From Oikopleura dioica (Eukaryota > Chordata > Appendicularia > Copelata > Oikopleuridae), in contig OU015566.1 of the NCBI GenBank assembly GCA_907165135.1, positions 6,742,157-6,806,156 on the forward strand: a stretch of DNA of 64,000 nucleotides, written 5' to 3'. Below, piece after piece: positions 11,097 through 22,101 of this stretch. Both the position numbers and the translations under genes were made by a program. Each line of letters starts with the position of its first letter. The first letter of the stretch is position 1. The notes beneath the pieces were generated by a model that saw nothing but the letters and a program-made list of their open reading frames with translations, was not told where the DNA came from and made no database searches.

Positions 11097-14000
11097 TCAA
11101 TTATTTGACGACATCCTTACTCGATAGGCAGTAGAGTTGGTGTACGGATTCTGGAATGCTTCGGGATAAGATGAGCTTGGTGGCCAAGACTAAGGAAAAA
11201 TTGTTAGTCTTCGTTGTTTTCAATAATTTTCGATCTCACTTGTGGAACTGGCTGCGCCCAAGATGGCGTAATCTGCGCTGGCTGAGGATGAGCTGTCTCG
11301 ACATTTGACTTATTTGGGAGCGGGTCATCTGGCTGTTCGGTTTTGACTTCGTCAGTGGGAGTTACAGTGTTGCTCGCTGGAGTGGCCCCTTGGGACGCTT
11401 CTCCGTTGATCCCTGCCAAAGAGTTGGATACTTGAGATGGGGAAAGCGCTTCGGTTTTGACATTTTCGGCCTTTTCGGATTTCACGCTGTTTTCTCCGTT
11501 CTGATAAATTGAAATCAATTCCTTCTTTCAAGAAAAAAAAACTGACCTGTTCGTCGCCAGAAAGATCGGGATCGGACTTGTCATCGTGCTCCATGCTTCC
11601 GTCCTTGTTAGTTTTGCATTGTTGCTCCCTTTTGTACTTCATTCTTCTGTTCTGGAACCAGACTTTTACTTGTCTTTCTGTCAGATCAAGCATTGAGGCT
11701 ATTTCGATTCTCCTCGGCCTAAAGATGCGTTTTACTGATTTGTAGAAGGATTTTTATCAAGTTAAAAATCTTTGAATCCGGGAGCGCTGATAAAGACCTC
11801 AGATAATAGCTTGTAATGATCGATAAGGGATCACTTCCTGCAGCTGGACCACTAGAAGTACCAAAGATCACATGGATCATATAAAAGAAAAATGATTTTT
11901 CTGGCAATCACTTTTCCGTTTTAAGTTATAACTTATAACTAAGATGTCAATGGATAAAATGAAACAAGAATCAACAAGATTTTTGGTTTAATAATCAAAA
12001 AGCAGATTATCAACCCTGAGATGTTATTTATTGACCTCATGTACTGTCTCAGAGTACTGACTCCTGCTCCAAGCCTCCTTCTCTTTATAAATAAAAGGAT
12101 TAAACCACAGACTTCCGGAAATTCCGGACCGGAATAAACGTGTCTAGATCAATCAAGCGCTAATATCTCCCTTCTGGAGTGATTAAGGTGGGTTCATTTC
12201 AGCGCAAGACGTGAAGGCATTACTCGTGATTACTTGTGAATGAGTTTTTAATCACAACGGGTCATTTTTTGCGATTTGAAGGTCCTAGCCACCTCAAACG
12301 AGCTCGCCTAATTGAGCTCACTTTGATTTATTATCATTCTAGCGCCGCACTATTCACCATTAGAGGCGATTATTACGCAACCAAAACTCCCAAATAAACT
12401 TACCTGCAAAGATATTTGTTGAAGTGAAACTCTTTTTCGAGCTCTATCAGTTGCGTATTCGTGTAAGCAGTTCGCAGTCGTCTCGATCCTGGTGCCTTCG
12501 TTCCTAAAAGAATAGTTGAAAAAAAGCGATAAATTGATGATTTCATGTTTGGAGCTAGATTTTCTTTGAAACAAGCATTGATTTTTAGTTCCAACAAAGG
12601 CGGAACAATAATTTTATGGAATAAACCTACCAGTAGATGGCCATTTTTCTTATAAAAAACAGCCTTAAAAATTGTGAGCACAAAATATTTCGATTACAAA
12701 ATGGCTGCTTATAGCTGACCACTATTAACTACAAAAAAGTGATTTTCAATTTTAATGTTATTTATGATTTATCATATTTCAATAAAAAAAATTGAAAGTA
12801 CAGTATTTCTCGTAAGGCTTATATTGAATGAAAAAATAAAAGTGTTGTTTTTTTTTTATTTCTCAGTTTGCGCTACTGAAGCAATCCACTTGACATCTTG
12901 ACCCATGATTCTCGGTTAGGTACGGTTGTGGCACTCAAGGGTGCGCCGGGCTCAGGCCGCTTTTTATCTCTGCTAACGAGCTTCTCCCTAAGTGTATCGG
13001 CATTCCATGGGCGCGGATGTGGCGGCTAAAATTACAGCTTTCAAGCGAAGATTTCGCATTTTCGCTAGAACGGCGGCAACAGAGCACCGCCTGGCCTCGC
13101 TCCTCATTCAATTGCAGCCGCGCTCGTTGGCGACGGGATGGAAAAACTCGTTACCACAAGTGGATAATCGACAGGCAGCCCTGGCCCCGGCTCGATCTTT
13201 CTGAACCTATACCAGCGCCTAAGTGCCAGTTAGCAATGTAGGCCAACGGAGAAAATGAGGAGGACGCTTCAAAAAGAAAGAAAAAAAGCTCTTTTGACAT
13301 TTGCCCTTCAAGAATCTAAAAAGTCCCGAGCGAGAAGCCGCTTGCGGCTTCGAGTAAAGAAAATATTGAGCCGCGCAAAGCGCGGCTTTTCGTTAATTCT
13401 TTGCTCGAAGCCGCAAGCGGCTTCTCGGTTTTCTAGAGCCTTTTTTGACAAGTAAACTCGACGGAAAAAAGTTAACTTTCAAAAAGAATTTGATTGAAAA
13501 ATTTCTTAGAAATTTTTTTCTTTGCTTTCGAATATTAGAAATCGTCGTTTTTTTCTTTCGGTGGTCGTGACCGCACTGTCGGGGGAAAATTAGTTTCTGG
13601 ATTTGGTGGTGGCGGTGGGACAGAGTGTCGCACGCCTCGCCGGCACCAACATCTCTTTAGTCTATTAATATTTAATTTTACGCATTTTTGTCAAGCGCAT
13701 TCAGGCGAAGATACTACAGAACAAAAAAACTCGTGTTTAAATTAACCTTGACGCGAGATTTGGTGTTCTGAGCTCTCTCTCTCGCCGTTCCGCTCTTTTC
13801 GAAAATGATGTTTTAGTAATTAGAACAGGTGCATTCGGGCACAGAGGCAGAGAGGCACAAATGTTTGGAAATATTTGGCCAGCTCTGCGGCGGAACTTTG
13901 ATGAATTCAGCTTTTTTCGACTGAGAATTATTTTTAGACAAAGTTAAAAAAAAGTCAAACAGGTATAGAAATTTAATGAGTGTTTTATTTCAATATTTTT

Positions 14001-16173
14001 TTGATAAGAAAACTTGCCCAGGGTATTTGGATAGTAGACCATACAACTCAAATTTTTGTTTTCATTTTGTAAATCGTTATTTGTCAGAAAATCAGCAAAT
14101 ACATCTCTACAATGTTAAGCATATAAGGCAAAATCATTTTATTTTTCGATAAAATCATCCCTTAGATGCGTCTTTTATTCACGAAAATAGCGCCATCTTG
14201 CATAAAATTACTGTTCCGCTTTCATTGATTACCAAAGTCGATAGTATCGAGAGAAGTAAGGAACTGTCTATACCGTAAAATTCAAGCCCTAAATTGATTC
14301 CCAGAAAAAAATTTGATGAATTCAGCTCTTCTTCAATTGAGAATTATTTAAGACAAAGTCAAAAAGCATCAAAACTACGAAATATATTGAAGATATTTTA
14401 TTTCAAACGAATTTCTTGGAAAAAGGGAGGCTCAAGTGTATAACAAACTCTTTTGCTTCATTTTTGAAGCTTTTTTCTGAAATTGGATTCATCGACTAGC
14501 TTGAGTTAATTCATTTTGTGTTTTAGTGAAAGAACTCCTCAAAGGCGTCTTTTATTTGCAAAAATAGCGCCATCTTGCATAAAATTATTGTTCTGCCTCT
14601 ATTGGTTACCAGAATCGATATAAAAGGCAATAAGAGTGTCGTTAACCATAAAATTGAAGCCCTAAAGTGATTCCCAGAAAAAATTGTTTCTTTTTACAAA
14701 CTTAGAACCTTAAAAATTCCAATAATTTGTGACTCTAGGGCTCTGAATCGATGTATAATTGGTTGGAACACTGATAATCACCTGCTGACTGGGGAATACT
14801 AGAGTTAGATCATTACACGTAGCAAACGAGAGTTTAATTTTCTCTTCAATTATTACCGAGCTCCAACGGTCAAGTAATTTCTATAAAGAGGCCATTTGCC
14901 GATTATGACACAAATTTCGCTCGTTAGAAACTTAACGAACTCCTGATGAAGCACAACTATCCAAACTCATCACAAGAACTCATTAGACTCCGCTCTCACG
15001 ATTCTGCTGATATCAAAGAAGAGAATTACGCTTCCTTCTTTTCGAGGTGGATTTTTAATGGTCTTGCTTTTAATGAGAACCCCCGTGGATGAGCTCTTAA
15101 TTCCTTCCCAGTTCAACTTAGCGCATCTGTCCCTCATTAGGTAGGAGTGCGATACAGCTCAGAGGGTATTTAACGTGGGAAAGTGATGTAAAGTTTGGTT
15201 GATTTCTTCCGAGATTTTGAACGCTAATGAGAGCGCTAATTGCACTATCCACGAGTGAGAGTGGCAGAGCTGATTATGTTAATCACATTACGTTGCGCTA
15301 ATTAGTTCAATGCTTGTTTCCGGCACTGGATAATTAAAGAATGCTTCGAGGATCAGAAGATAAGCAAATCTTTTGTCTAAAAATATCCAACTTACTTGGT
15401 TTTTGGTCCCCAACTTTCTTCGGATCGCTCCACGGAGATAGCCCGTTATATAAATCTGGGGCTCCTGGAATCACAAAATTAATGTTTTATCGACTCATTT
15501 GTCATTTACCGGCATGAGTTTGCCCGTATGCATTTCCGAAAGGAGTGTTGAATGGCATGCCAGGGTAGGAGCCAGCAGAATGGGCGGCGTAGTTGTAGTA
15601 GTTGGAGAGGTGGGGCGAGATCTCAGAGGAAAGGGAGGAATAGTCGCCGGTTGTGGGGCCCAAAGATGAGTATGGGAAGCTCTTGAAGATAAATTTTGAT
15701 TTTTCAGAAATCATATGTAAATTATTTTTGAGAAAAATGAATAATTATTTGCTCAGCAACAGTTGACTTTAATATAATAGGTTGTTTAATATCGAACCAA
15801 TTCTGAATTTATTTTTCTACTAGATATGATTTCAATCTACCTTGCTATCATAATTGCCCGCTGCGGATCCATATGGCGGCCAAAAAGAACTCATTCCTGT
15901 AGAAGGAACGAGTGAAGAACTTGCTTGAGAATGTTGAGGCATTCCAGTCGTCGGTAAATTCAACGAGAGGCCACCAGTTGCTTCTGAAGAGGTTGGGAAG
16001 GATAGATTTGATTGAGGACTTTCAAGAAGAGGTTCGATTTTTCCAGGAGTGGGAATGACTGGCTGAGGAAGCTGAGAAGGTTGAGAGCTGGAGACGGATT
16101 GAGTGTAGTCGAAAGGATTGTGCGCGACGGGTAGACGCGGTTCGGAGGACATTCCGACCAAGTCTTCGGTCAT
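11097..16173 (-). CDS. Hox2: Homeobox protein Hox2
   Basis: Anterior Hox transcription factor. Exons from the 5' end: 15841-16173, 15510-about 15684, 15396-15464, 12404-12503, 11547-11718, 11240-11500 and 11097-11189; every phase matches. The homeodomain is split inside codon 28. It carries [25 protein letters not shown] and [14 protein letters not shown], closest to vertebrate HOXA2/HOXB2; the QQCK following the homeodomain also matches that class. In place of the usual YPWM hexapeptide there is LSPWSDPKK, which keeps only the P-W core. The flanks are Ser/Pro/Tyr-rich and the C-terminus acidic. The start [10 protein letters not shown] lies about 20 bp inside an exon whose acceptor (TTTTTAAG, about 16196) could be cis- or trans-spliced. 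A stop would appear at 11204 without the 50-bp terminal intron (11190-11239), which has an ACTAAC branch site. Confidence 0.92.
13330..13432. repeat. Palindromic GCCGC-type foldback
   Basis: GAGAAGCCGCTTGCGGCTTC at the left is mirrored by its complement at the right, around an inner GCCGCGCAAAGCGCGGC hairpin. The core resembles the palindromic elements at 41311-48962, but I cannot see their CCTGTGT ends here. Confidence 0.7.
13895..14690. repeat. Diverged tandem duplication inside the Hox2 intron
   Basis: Two roughly 0.4 kb segments repeat in the same order: GATGAATTCAGC at 13900 and 14315, and TAGCGCCATCTTGCATAAAA at 14188 and 14565, followed by CAAGCCCTAAA or GAAGCCCTAAA and GATTCCCAGAAAAAA in both. 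Spacing differs (415 against 377), so indels have accumulated. Confidence 0.75.
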
Positions 16174-18250
16174 CAGAGCGTTTTGGAGAATCCTTAAAAA
16201 CAAAGTCAAACGTTGGCGCTATCGTTTATCTTCAAAACTCGCAAGAGCGTAAGTTACACTCGTGCTACCATGCCCGTCATATATACAAATGTGCATACGC
16301 GGGTCGCCAAGGTCGCCCAGGTCGTAAACAAATCAGATACCGCGCCTGACCCGGCCGCTAAACAAAATTTCCAGCAAAAAAAAACTTTCTTTCATATTTT
16401 GAAACTGAAGTGCTTGCTTTTGAAAAGTGGAAATTCCGCCGCCAGTGGAAGCGGCACACGAGCGGATATGCGCGCTTTTAATTGGAACTTGTGAGCACGC
16501 GGATGCGCGAAGATGGCGCTAAAGGAAGCTATGAATGGCCAATCAAATTTATTAGATAATAGTTAGAGTACTTTATATTAAATTTTGAAATTTCGTCATT
16601 GGGTAACTATTATTGCTATTGCTTCTTGGCTTTAAATTATTAACTCAATCTATAGCAAATTTATAAATTCCAAAAAGACATTATAAATAACAAAACTATG
16701 GTGCATTTCAAGACCGCGCTAAAACTGATGAGGCATTTTTAAATAAATAAAATATGAAATTATTGATTTACTTTAAGCATCTACTAAGAAAAATAGGAGC
16801 GGAAGTCAATTATGAGTAAAGAAGGTCTAATCGCTCTTTGGGGATGCCAGGTTCAGTCCAAAGGAGGTAAATGAGTTTTTAATTTTCAAAGCGCTCGTGC
16901 CCGCGAATACTTCAAGACTCATTAGGAAGGAACATGCTGACCCCGCTCGTAACATCTTTCAAAAAACGAAGCGTCTATTTAGAATGACAAGTAGAATTTT
17001 TAAGTTTATTTACCGAGCATTTTTCTTCCTTGATTTCACCTTCGATTTTTCTCTAAGAGTTTTAAAGACTATTAATTTCTCTATTTAAAATTTTGTTATA
17101 ACTTCCGATAAGTTTTTTTCGATCTCTAGCTGTGGCGTTTTTTGCACGAGAGGGTTGATTATTTCCCTATCGAGCTCTCCAGATCGGCGCCGGGGGATTT
17201 TTTGGTGGTGAGGGACCCAGACTTTTTATGAATAAATTCACGGTGGTGGCGGCGGTGGAGGCCCTGTTGTGTTCGATTAATTTGATAATCACATGGGCCT
17301 GGCCCAGCGCGAAATTCAGATTTTCCGCCAAGTCGGAAGACCCTTTGAAAGACGCCTTCGTGAGATTCTAGCGTTTTATTATTCTTGACTGCCACCTATC
17401 ATGTATTCTTTCTTTTGATATCTTCCAGAGAAAGGGATGATAATGAGCCTATGCTAACTTTACCTGTCAATAGTTTCTTCGACCTTTCAGTAGGTCGACT
17501 GTAGATTTTCAATTGTAGAATCTCTCACTTTCGAGTCAAAAACGTAAATTATCGATGGTATGTTTTTGTTTATTATTGTCAGGAATTCGGTCAATGCTAA
17601 AACGATGCAACAACAAGCAAGTTCCTGATTTCCATATTTTCGTTGCGGTATATTTTCTAGAATGCAGGTGGAGTACCAGCGCTGTGAGCTCCCGCTAGCC
17701 GGCGCTGTCCTTATTTTTTTTTCCTGCTTTTTCCGCGGTTGATTTTTGTTGAGCACCACTGGAATGCGGCGGTCCAAGGCAGCGGGGCGCTAATTAATCG
17801 AGAAAGACGAGCGATAATTAGCGCAGGGAATTTCATGCTCGACCAGAAGGTGAGATAAACCTTCCGGTTTCGGAACATTCTAGCGCGACTATGGTAATTT
17901 AAGCGGTTTCAAACTCTAATCATTTTCGTCTTTCAATTCTTTCGTTTGATTAAAATTTCAGTTTCCGCGTCTCTTGATTTTGATTGACGAAAATGTCGAA
18001 ATTTGGCTTTGAGACAATTCACAATTGATCAGCGCGGCACTGGCTCTGGCCAGTATCGGGTACCCTTAACCTAAACAGTCTAAATCAAACATTTAATTAC
18101 CGCTATTCTACCTCGATTATTCAACAAACTCCTCACGCGCTGACCGGGTGCCTAGCTGATACTTATGTATCTACCTTGACACAGATATGTCCACCTGAAG
18201 CCTAATTAGAGACTACTTTATTTCGAAAAAGAAAAAAACAGCGTTGCAAA
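16174..18250. other. Intergenic region between Hox2 and the SLC22-type gene
   Basis: Divergent promoters of Hox2 (minus) and the transporter (plus) must lie here. Several open frames (for example 16213-16494 and 17487-17777) have no splice support or recognisable motif, and I do not call them. GC-richer patches near 16320-16510 and 17660-17790 could be 5' regulatory DNA. Confidence 0.45.
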
Positions 18251-21200
18251 ATGGCGAGAGGTTACGACAGAGTCTTCAGCTTCGCGCCTCAAATGGGCAA
18301 ATACCAAATCATGGTTTATATAATTGGTTATTTATCGTCTGTTTTTATTTATGGACCATTTTTATCCGCCGGAGTCTATTTCCAGGTAAAAAATATTTTC
18401 TTATTAGAGTTGATCGAGTCTTTAGTACACGCCGAAATTTAGATGCAAGACATTTTTTGATGATGGCAGTTCTAGTAAAGTCAGTTTTAATGATTCCCGA
18501 TCGATAGAGCTTCTATCGAAGGTAGCGATACCTTCAAATACTCATTGTAAAATTCAAAGGAAAGGCGGAAATCCATTTTTTTTTTCTTGAAAAAAAGGAG
18601 TTTGAACAAGTTTTTATGCCTTCAAAAGCCACGAAAAACTAGAAACATGTGCGAACGACTCACTAAAAATCGACTCTGATTGCTTTGCCATTAATTCAAC
18701 GAGTGAAGAAGCATGTACGGATTACGTGTTCGACTTGGAGCTGATCTATGATACGATTTCAATAGAAAATGACCTGGTCTGCAATCGAAGTTGGATAAAT
18801 AAGTTTCTCACGACTTTGACAATGATTGGTTTGGTAATTGGGCCGACTCTTTCTGGTAAGCACAACTTTTAAAAATGAGCCTAATGACGATTTCAGGTAT
18901 GGTTTCTGATAAGATTGGTCGATCATTGTGCATCATCCTTTTTTCATTCATCACGTTCGGCTTTGCTCTTACCTGCGGTTGTTTGGGCACATATCACTGG
19001 GGTGTCTTCGCAGTCTTTCGAACTTTATCAGTTATTGGCTCGGCTGGAGTTGGTGTCACATATTTCGTTTTGGTCATGGAAACGGTCGGCCCAAAGTTCC
19101 GACCGATATTGGGACTGCTCTTTATTTCTACAACGATTGGACTCGGAACGATTATGCTTACTTTCGTGATGATGTATTTGAAGAACTGGGAATATGCGCA
19201 GTTTTTCATGGCTTTTTCGGCGATTGTCGTTGGTTTTGCGACAAGAGTATGCAGCGAGACTCCGAGGTACTTAGAGATTTTTTATGATCAAGTAATAGAA
19301 AGTGTTTTTGAATATAACTACCCTTCAAAGTGATGAGTTCTTTGTACCAACTTGAGATCCTGGAATGTTATATTCACTACTAACCTGATTAACCCGATAA
19401 CGCGAGTTTGAAATTATACGATAACGAGAGCGGGAGCACTTAGTGCACCCGGGCCATCTAGAACAATTTTAAGCAGAAAGAGAACAAAACTGCCTGTTTT
19501 CTCGGTCTGTAAGACGGCGTTTTCGCCGGAATTTTGAAAAATGCTCGGTCTAGAACTCTTGAGAACTCTATTTTGTGGGTAAAAAGGCGAAAAGAACGCC
19601 CGCTCTGTTGATGAATGTTATGTAACATTGAGTTCTCGAGACGATTTTCCAAAATTTTTCCCTTTTTCTTATAAAAAAGGGATTAAATAAAAAGTATGAA
19701 AATTTCTTAAAGTCAAACTAAGTGAAGAATAGGTATTAGAATCTAAGTTTTTTTGAATTTTTGGATTATCTTCAAAATTGAAGAAGATCACAATGCAACA
19801 ACTAGCTCTGGGAGCACTTAGTGCTCCCGCTCTCGTTATCGGGTTAATAAAAATCTATATGCAAAAGAATTTGTTATATATTATAGTTTTTTCAAAATAT
19901 TTCTAGATGGTTATACTCAGTGAAGAAAAATGAGCAAGCGCGAGAAGCTATTCAAAGAATGGCAAGATGGGATGGATACAGAATCTCGACAGATCAATTT
20001 GAGACTTTTGAAAAAAATATGGCAAGTTCATCATCTTCTCTTCTCTTGGTAAACCTCCTTTAGGAAGAGGATGATAAACAGGCCGCGAAAGAAATGGAAC
20101 AGAACAAGAAGTCGATCAAAGATCTCATAGCCAGTCCCTTGATTCGAAAAATTACCATCATCCTGATGCTGAACCAGTTTGTCCGAGGAATCATCAACTA
20201 CGGATTCTTATTCAACATCGGAAGCCTCAAAGGAAACATCTTCACCAACAACATTTTTAATAATTTTATGGGAATCCCTGCTTTCATCATCTGTGCTTGT
20301 CTCATAAACACGAGACTCGGCAGAATAGGAAATTTCATTTGGACTCTTTACGTAGCCGGGCTCTCTTCATTTCTTATGTAAGTTCTTTCGAGGAGGGATG
20401 AGCGTTACATAATTGTGGGAGTAGAGACTCGGTTGATTTATTTGATCGGGGGTTAATTTATCTTTTTAGCTTCTTTGGGCACCTATTCGAGTTACCTCTC
20501 TTGGTCAATATTTCTTCATATGTTGGCATGTTCGGTAAGTATAGTTATTACTTAAGGGGGGGTCGACGAGAATCGGGATTTCCGTGACCAGAAATGCGGG
20601 AAAACCTGAGCAGATAGGCAAAATCTGATTATACTGGTGGATAGAAAAGGGTTGAAAAAATCAGGCGGCGAAAACTAAAAAAAATTTTGACCAGAAAAAA
20701 TCGGTCAAAAATCTCGTCAAAGTAGGGCCATTTTCGCGAAAATGCACTAATAATGGTCAATTTTTCTACAATTTTGCAAATTTTACCCCCTAAATCTAAT
20801 TTTTATCAAATGATTTTAGGCTCAATAGATTCAGGAGAATCTGTAGATTCCAAAAATATAAGATTCATACCCAGACTATGGGTATAAGCGAAATTACGAT
20901 CACGCCGGAAAAAATTCTCGTCGACCCCCCCCCTTAAGGACCCCCCCCGTCAACAATTTTCGAAAAATCTATTTTCGGAATTTTAAAATTTTGACCCCGG
21001 AAATGGATTCTACGGGTGAAAAAACGATTTTAGGCTTCATTTTTTGGGGGTCTATCTCGACTCTAACACCCTCAAAATCGCGTTTAAAAATTGGACTTTT
21101 TCACGAAAAATGATGAAAATGGCCTATTTTTGCTAGAAAATCAGATTTTTCTTGGTCAAAAATTGCTGCGAACAAGTTTATATGATGTTTTAAACTTCCA

Positions 21201-21882
21201 GGTACACTCAGAAGCCAAAATATGGCTGTTTTAAAATTTTCGATTTTTTGAGGAAAATTGTTGACGGGGGGGTCCTTAAACATGAAATTATATTAAAATA
21301 TATCCTATCATTGATAGGCTATCACAGTAATGGCACTTCTATCGTGGTTAAGATAATTTAGTCATCGTTACAAATCATTTAAATTACTTATATAAAATAA
21401 CAACAACGATTTTATGGTCTTCAAACAATATTAAAATATTCTAGCATCTACCGCTGCAACATCAGTAGGCTACGTCTACACCGCCGAAGTCTACTCTACA
21501 GACGTCAGAAACGTCGGAGTTGGATGCTGCTCGAGTATGGCCATGTTTGGTGCTCTTGTGTCCCCGTCCCTTGCTATTGTTGAAGATTATGTCTGGTGGT
21601 TTCCTCCTCTTTTTAATGGGCTTATTGGTAAGCTTGAAAATCAAACCCGCTAATAGCTCTGCACTTGAAGCTGTTATTGCCGGTTCCCTGTCGTTCTTGC
21701 TCCCTGAGACTATTGGCAAACCGATGACCACGACGACTGAAGAATTCATAGCGCTCTACGGAAAGCAATCGCCACCATCAATAGTCGAAAAAGACAAAAA
21801 GAAGGATGATCATCCAGTTCAAAACGGAAGCACCCCACATGAAGCGTTGGAGAATCCGAGCTTCAAAGATTCCGAACTTTAG
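18251..21882 (+). CDS. SLC22-family organic ion transporter
   Basis: Twelve-pass major facilitator protein of the SLC22 (organic cation/anion/carnitine) type, at the plasma membrane. Exons 18251-18385, 18450-18559, 18611-18855, 18897-19266, 19907-20021, 20064-20377, 20470-20534, 21445-21627 and 21671-21882. Family signs in order: a short N-terminus and TM1; an extracellular loop with THCKI, matching the SLC22 DHxCR-type motif; DLVCNRSW; the MFS signature GMVSDKIGR; SETPRWLYS, like the family's PESPRWL; and LPETIGKPMTTT near the C-terminus. Two introns are non-canonical: GA-AG (18560-18610) and GC-AG (20022-20063, GCAAGT donor). Substrate cannot be predicted. Two large introns carry foldback elements. 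Confidence 0.88.
18560..18610 (+). other. GA-AG intron of the SLC22-type gene
   Basis: Donor AAAG|GAAAGG, acceptor GAACAAG. It joins THCKIQ to SFYAFKSHE in frame. No GT donor in the exon gives the phase the next exon requires. Confidence 0.6.
19389..19847. mobile_element. TTAA-flanked foldback element (family TTAACCCG)
   Basis: Starts TTAACCCGATAACG and ends CGTTATCGGGTTAA, with a second inverted pair GGGAGCACTTAGTGC inside each end. It lies within an SLC22-gene intron. TTAA at both tips is the target type of piggyBac-like elements. No transposase is present. Confidence 0.75.
20552..20937. mobile_element. TTAA-flanked foldback element (family GGGTCGACGAGAA)
   Basis: Begins TTAAGGGGGGGTCGACGAGAA and ends with the complement TTCTCGTCGACCC...CTTAA. 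Non-coding, in an SLC22-gene intron. A second, truncated copy lies at 49613-49835. Confidence 0.8.
20934..21279. mobile_element. TTAA-flanked foldback element (family GTCAACAATTTTC), abutting the previous one
   Basis: Begins TTAAGGACCCCCCCCGTCAA and ends TTGACGGGGGGGTCCTTAA. It shares its left TTAA with the neighbouring element, so one inserted at the edge of the other. Confidence 0.78.
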
Positions 21883-22101
21883 GAGAATATTTATCTTGTG
21901 CTCTTTTTCACGAGCAACTTTTTACTGCGCGAATAAAAAATAGAAAGATCTTGTGAATTGGAAAATTCTCGGGAGAGACGGTTCGCGATTTTTATGAAGG
22001 CAGGTGGAGGGTGTGCCAAAAAGGGCGTTTTTTCTTCCCATTTCTGAGTTAATTTCCGCTCCCGAGTTTTAAAGAGAAAATTTCTACTAGAAAAAATCAT
22101 C

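Larger units (their letters stand above)
12504..15395 (-). promoter_or_regulatory. 2.9 kb Hox2 intron, possible regulatory region
   Basis: By far the longest intron of the gene, between the exon with LSPW and the homeodomain. It contains TAAT-type homeodomain core sites (for example CTAATTAG near 15298), an inverted repeat at 13330-13430 and a diverged internal duplication (13895-14690). Enhancer function is inferred only from its size and position. Confidence 0.4.
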
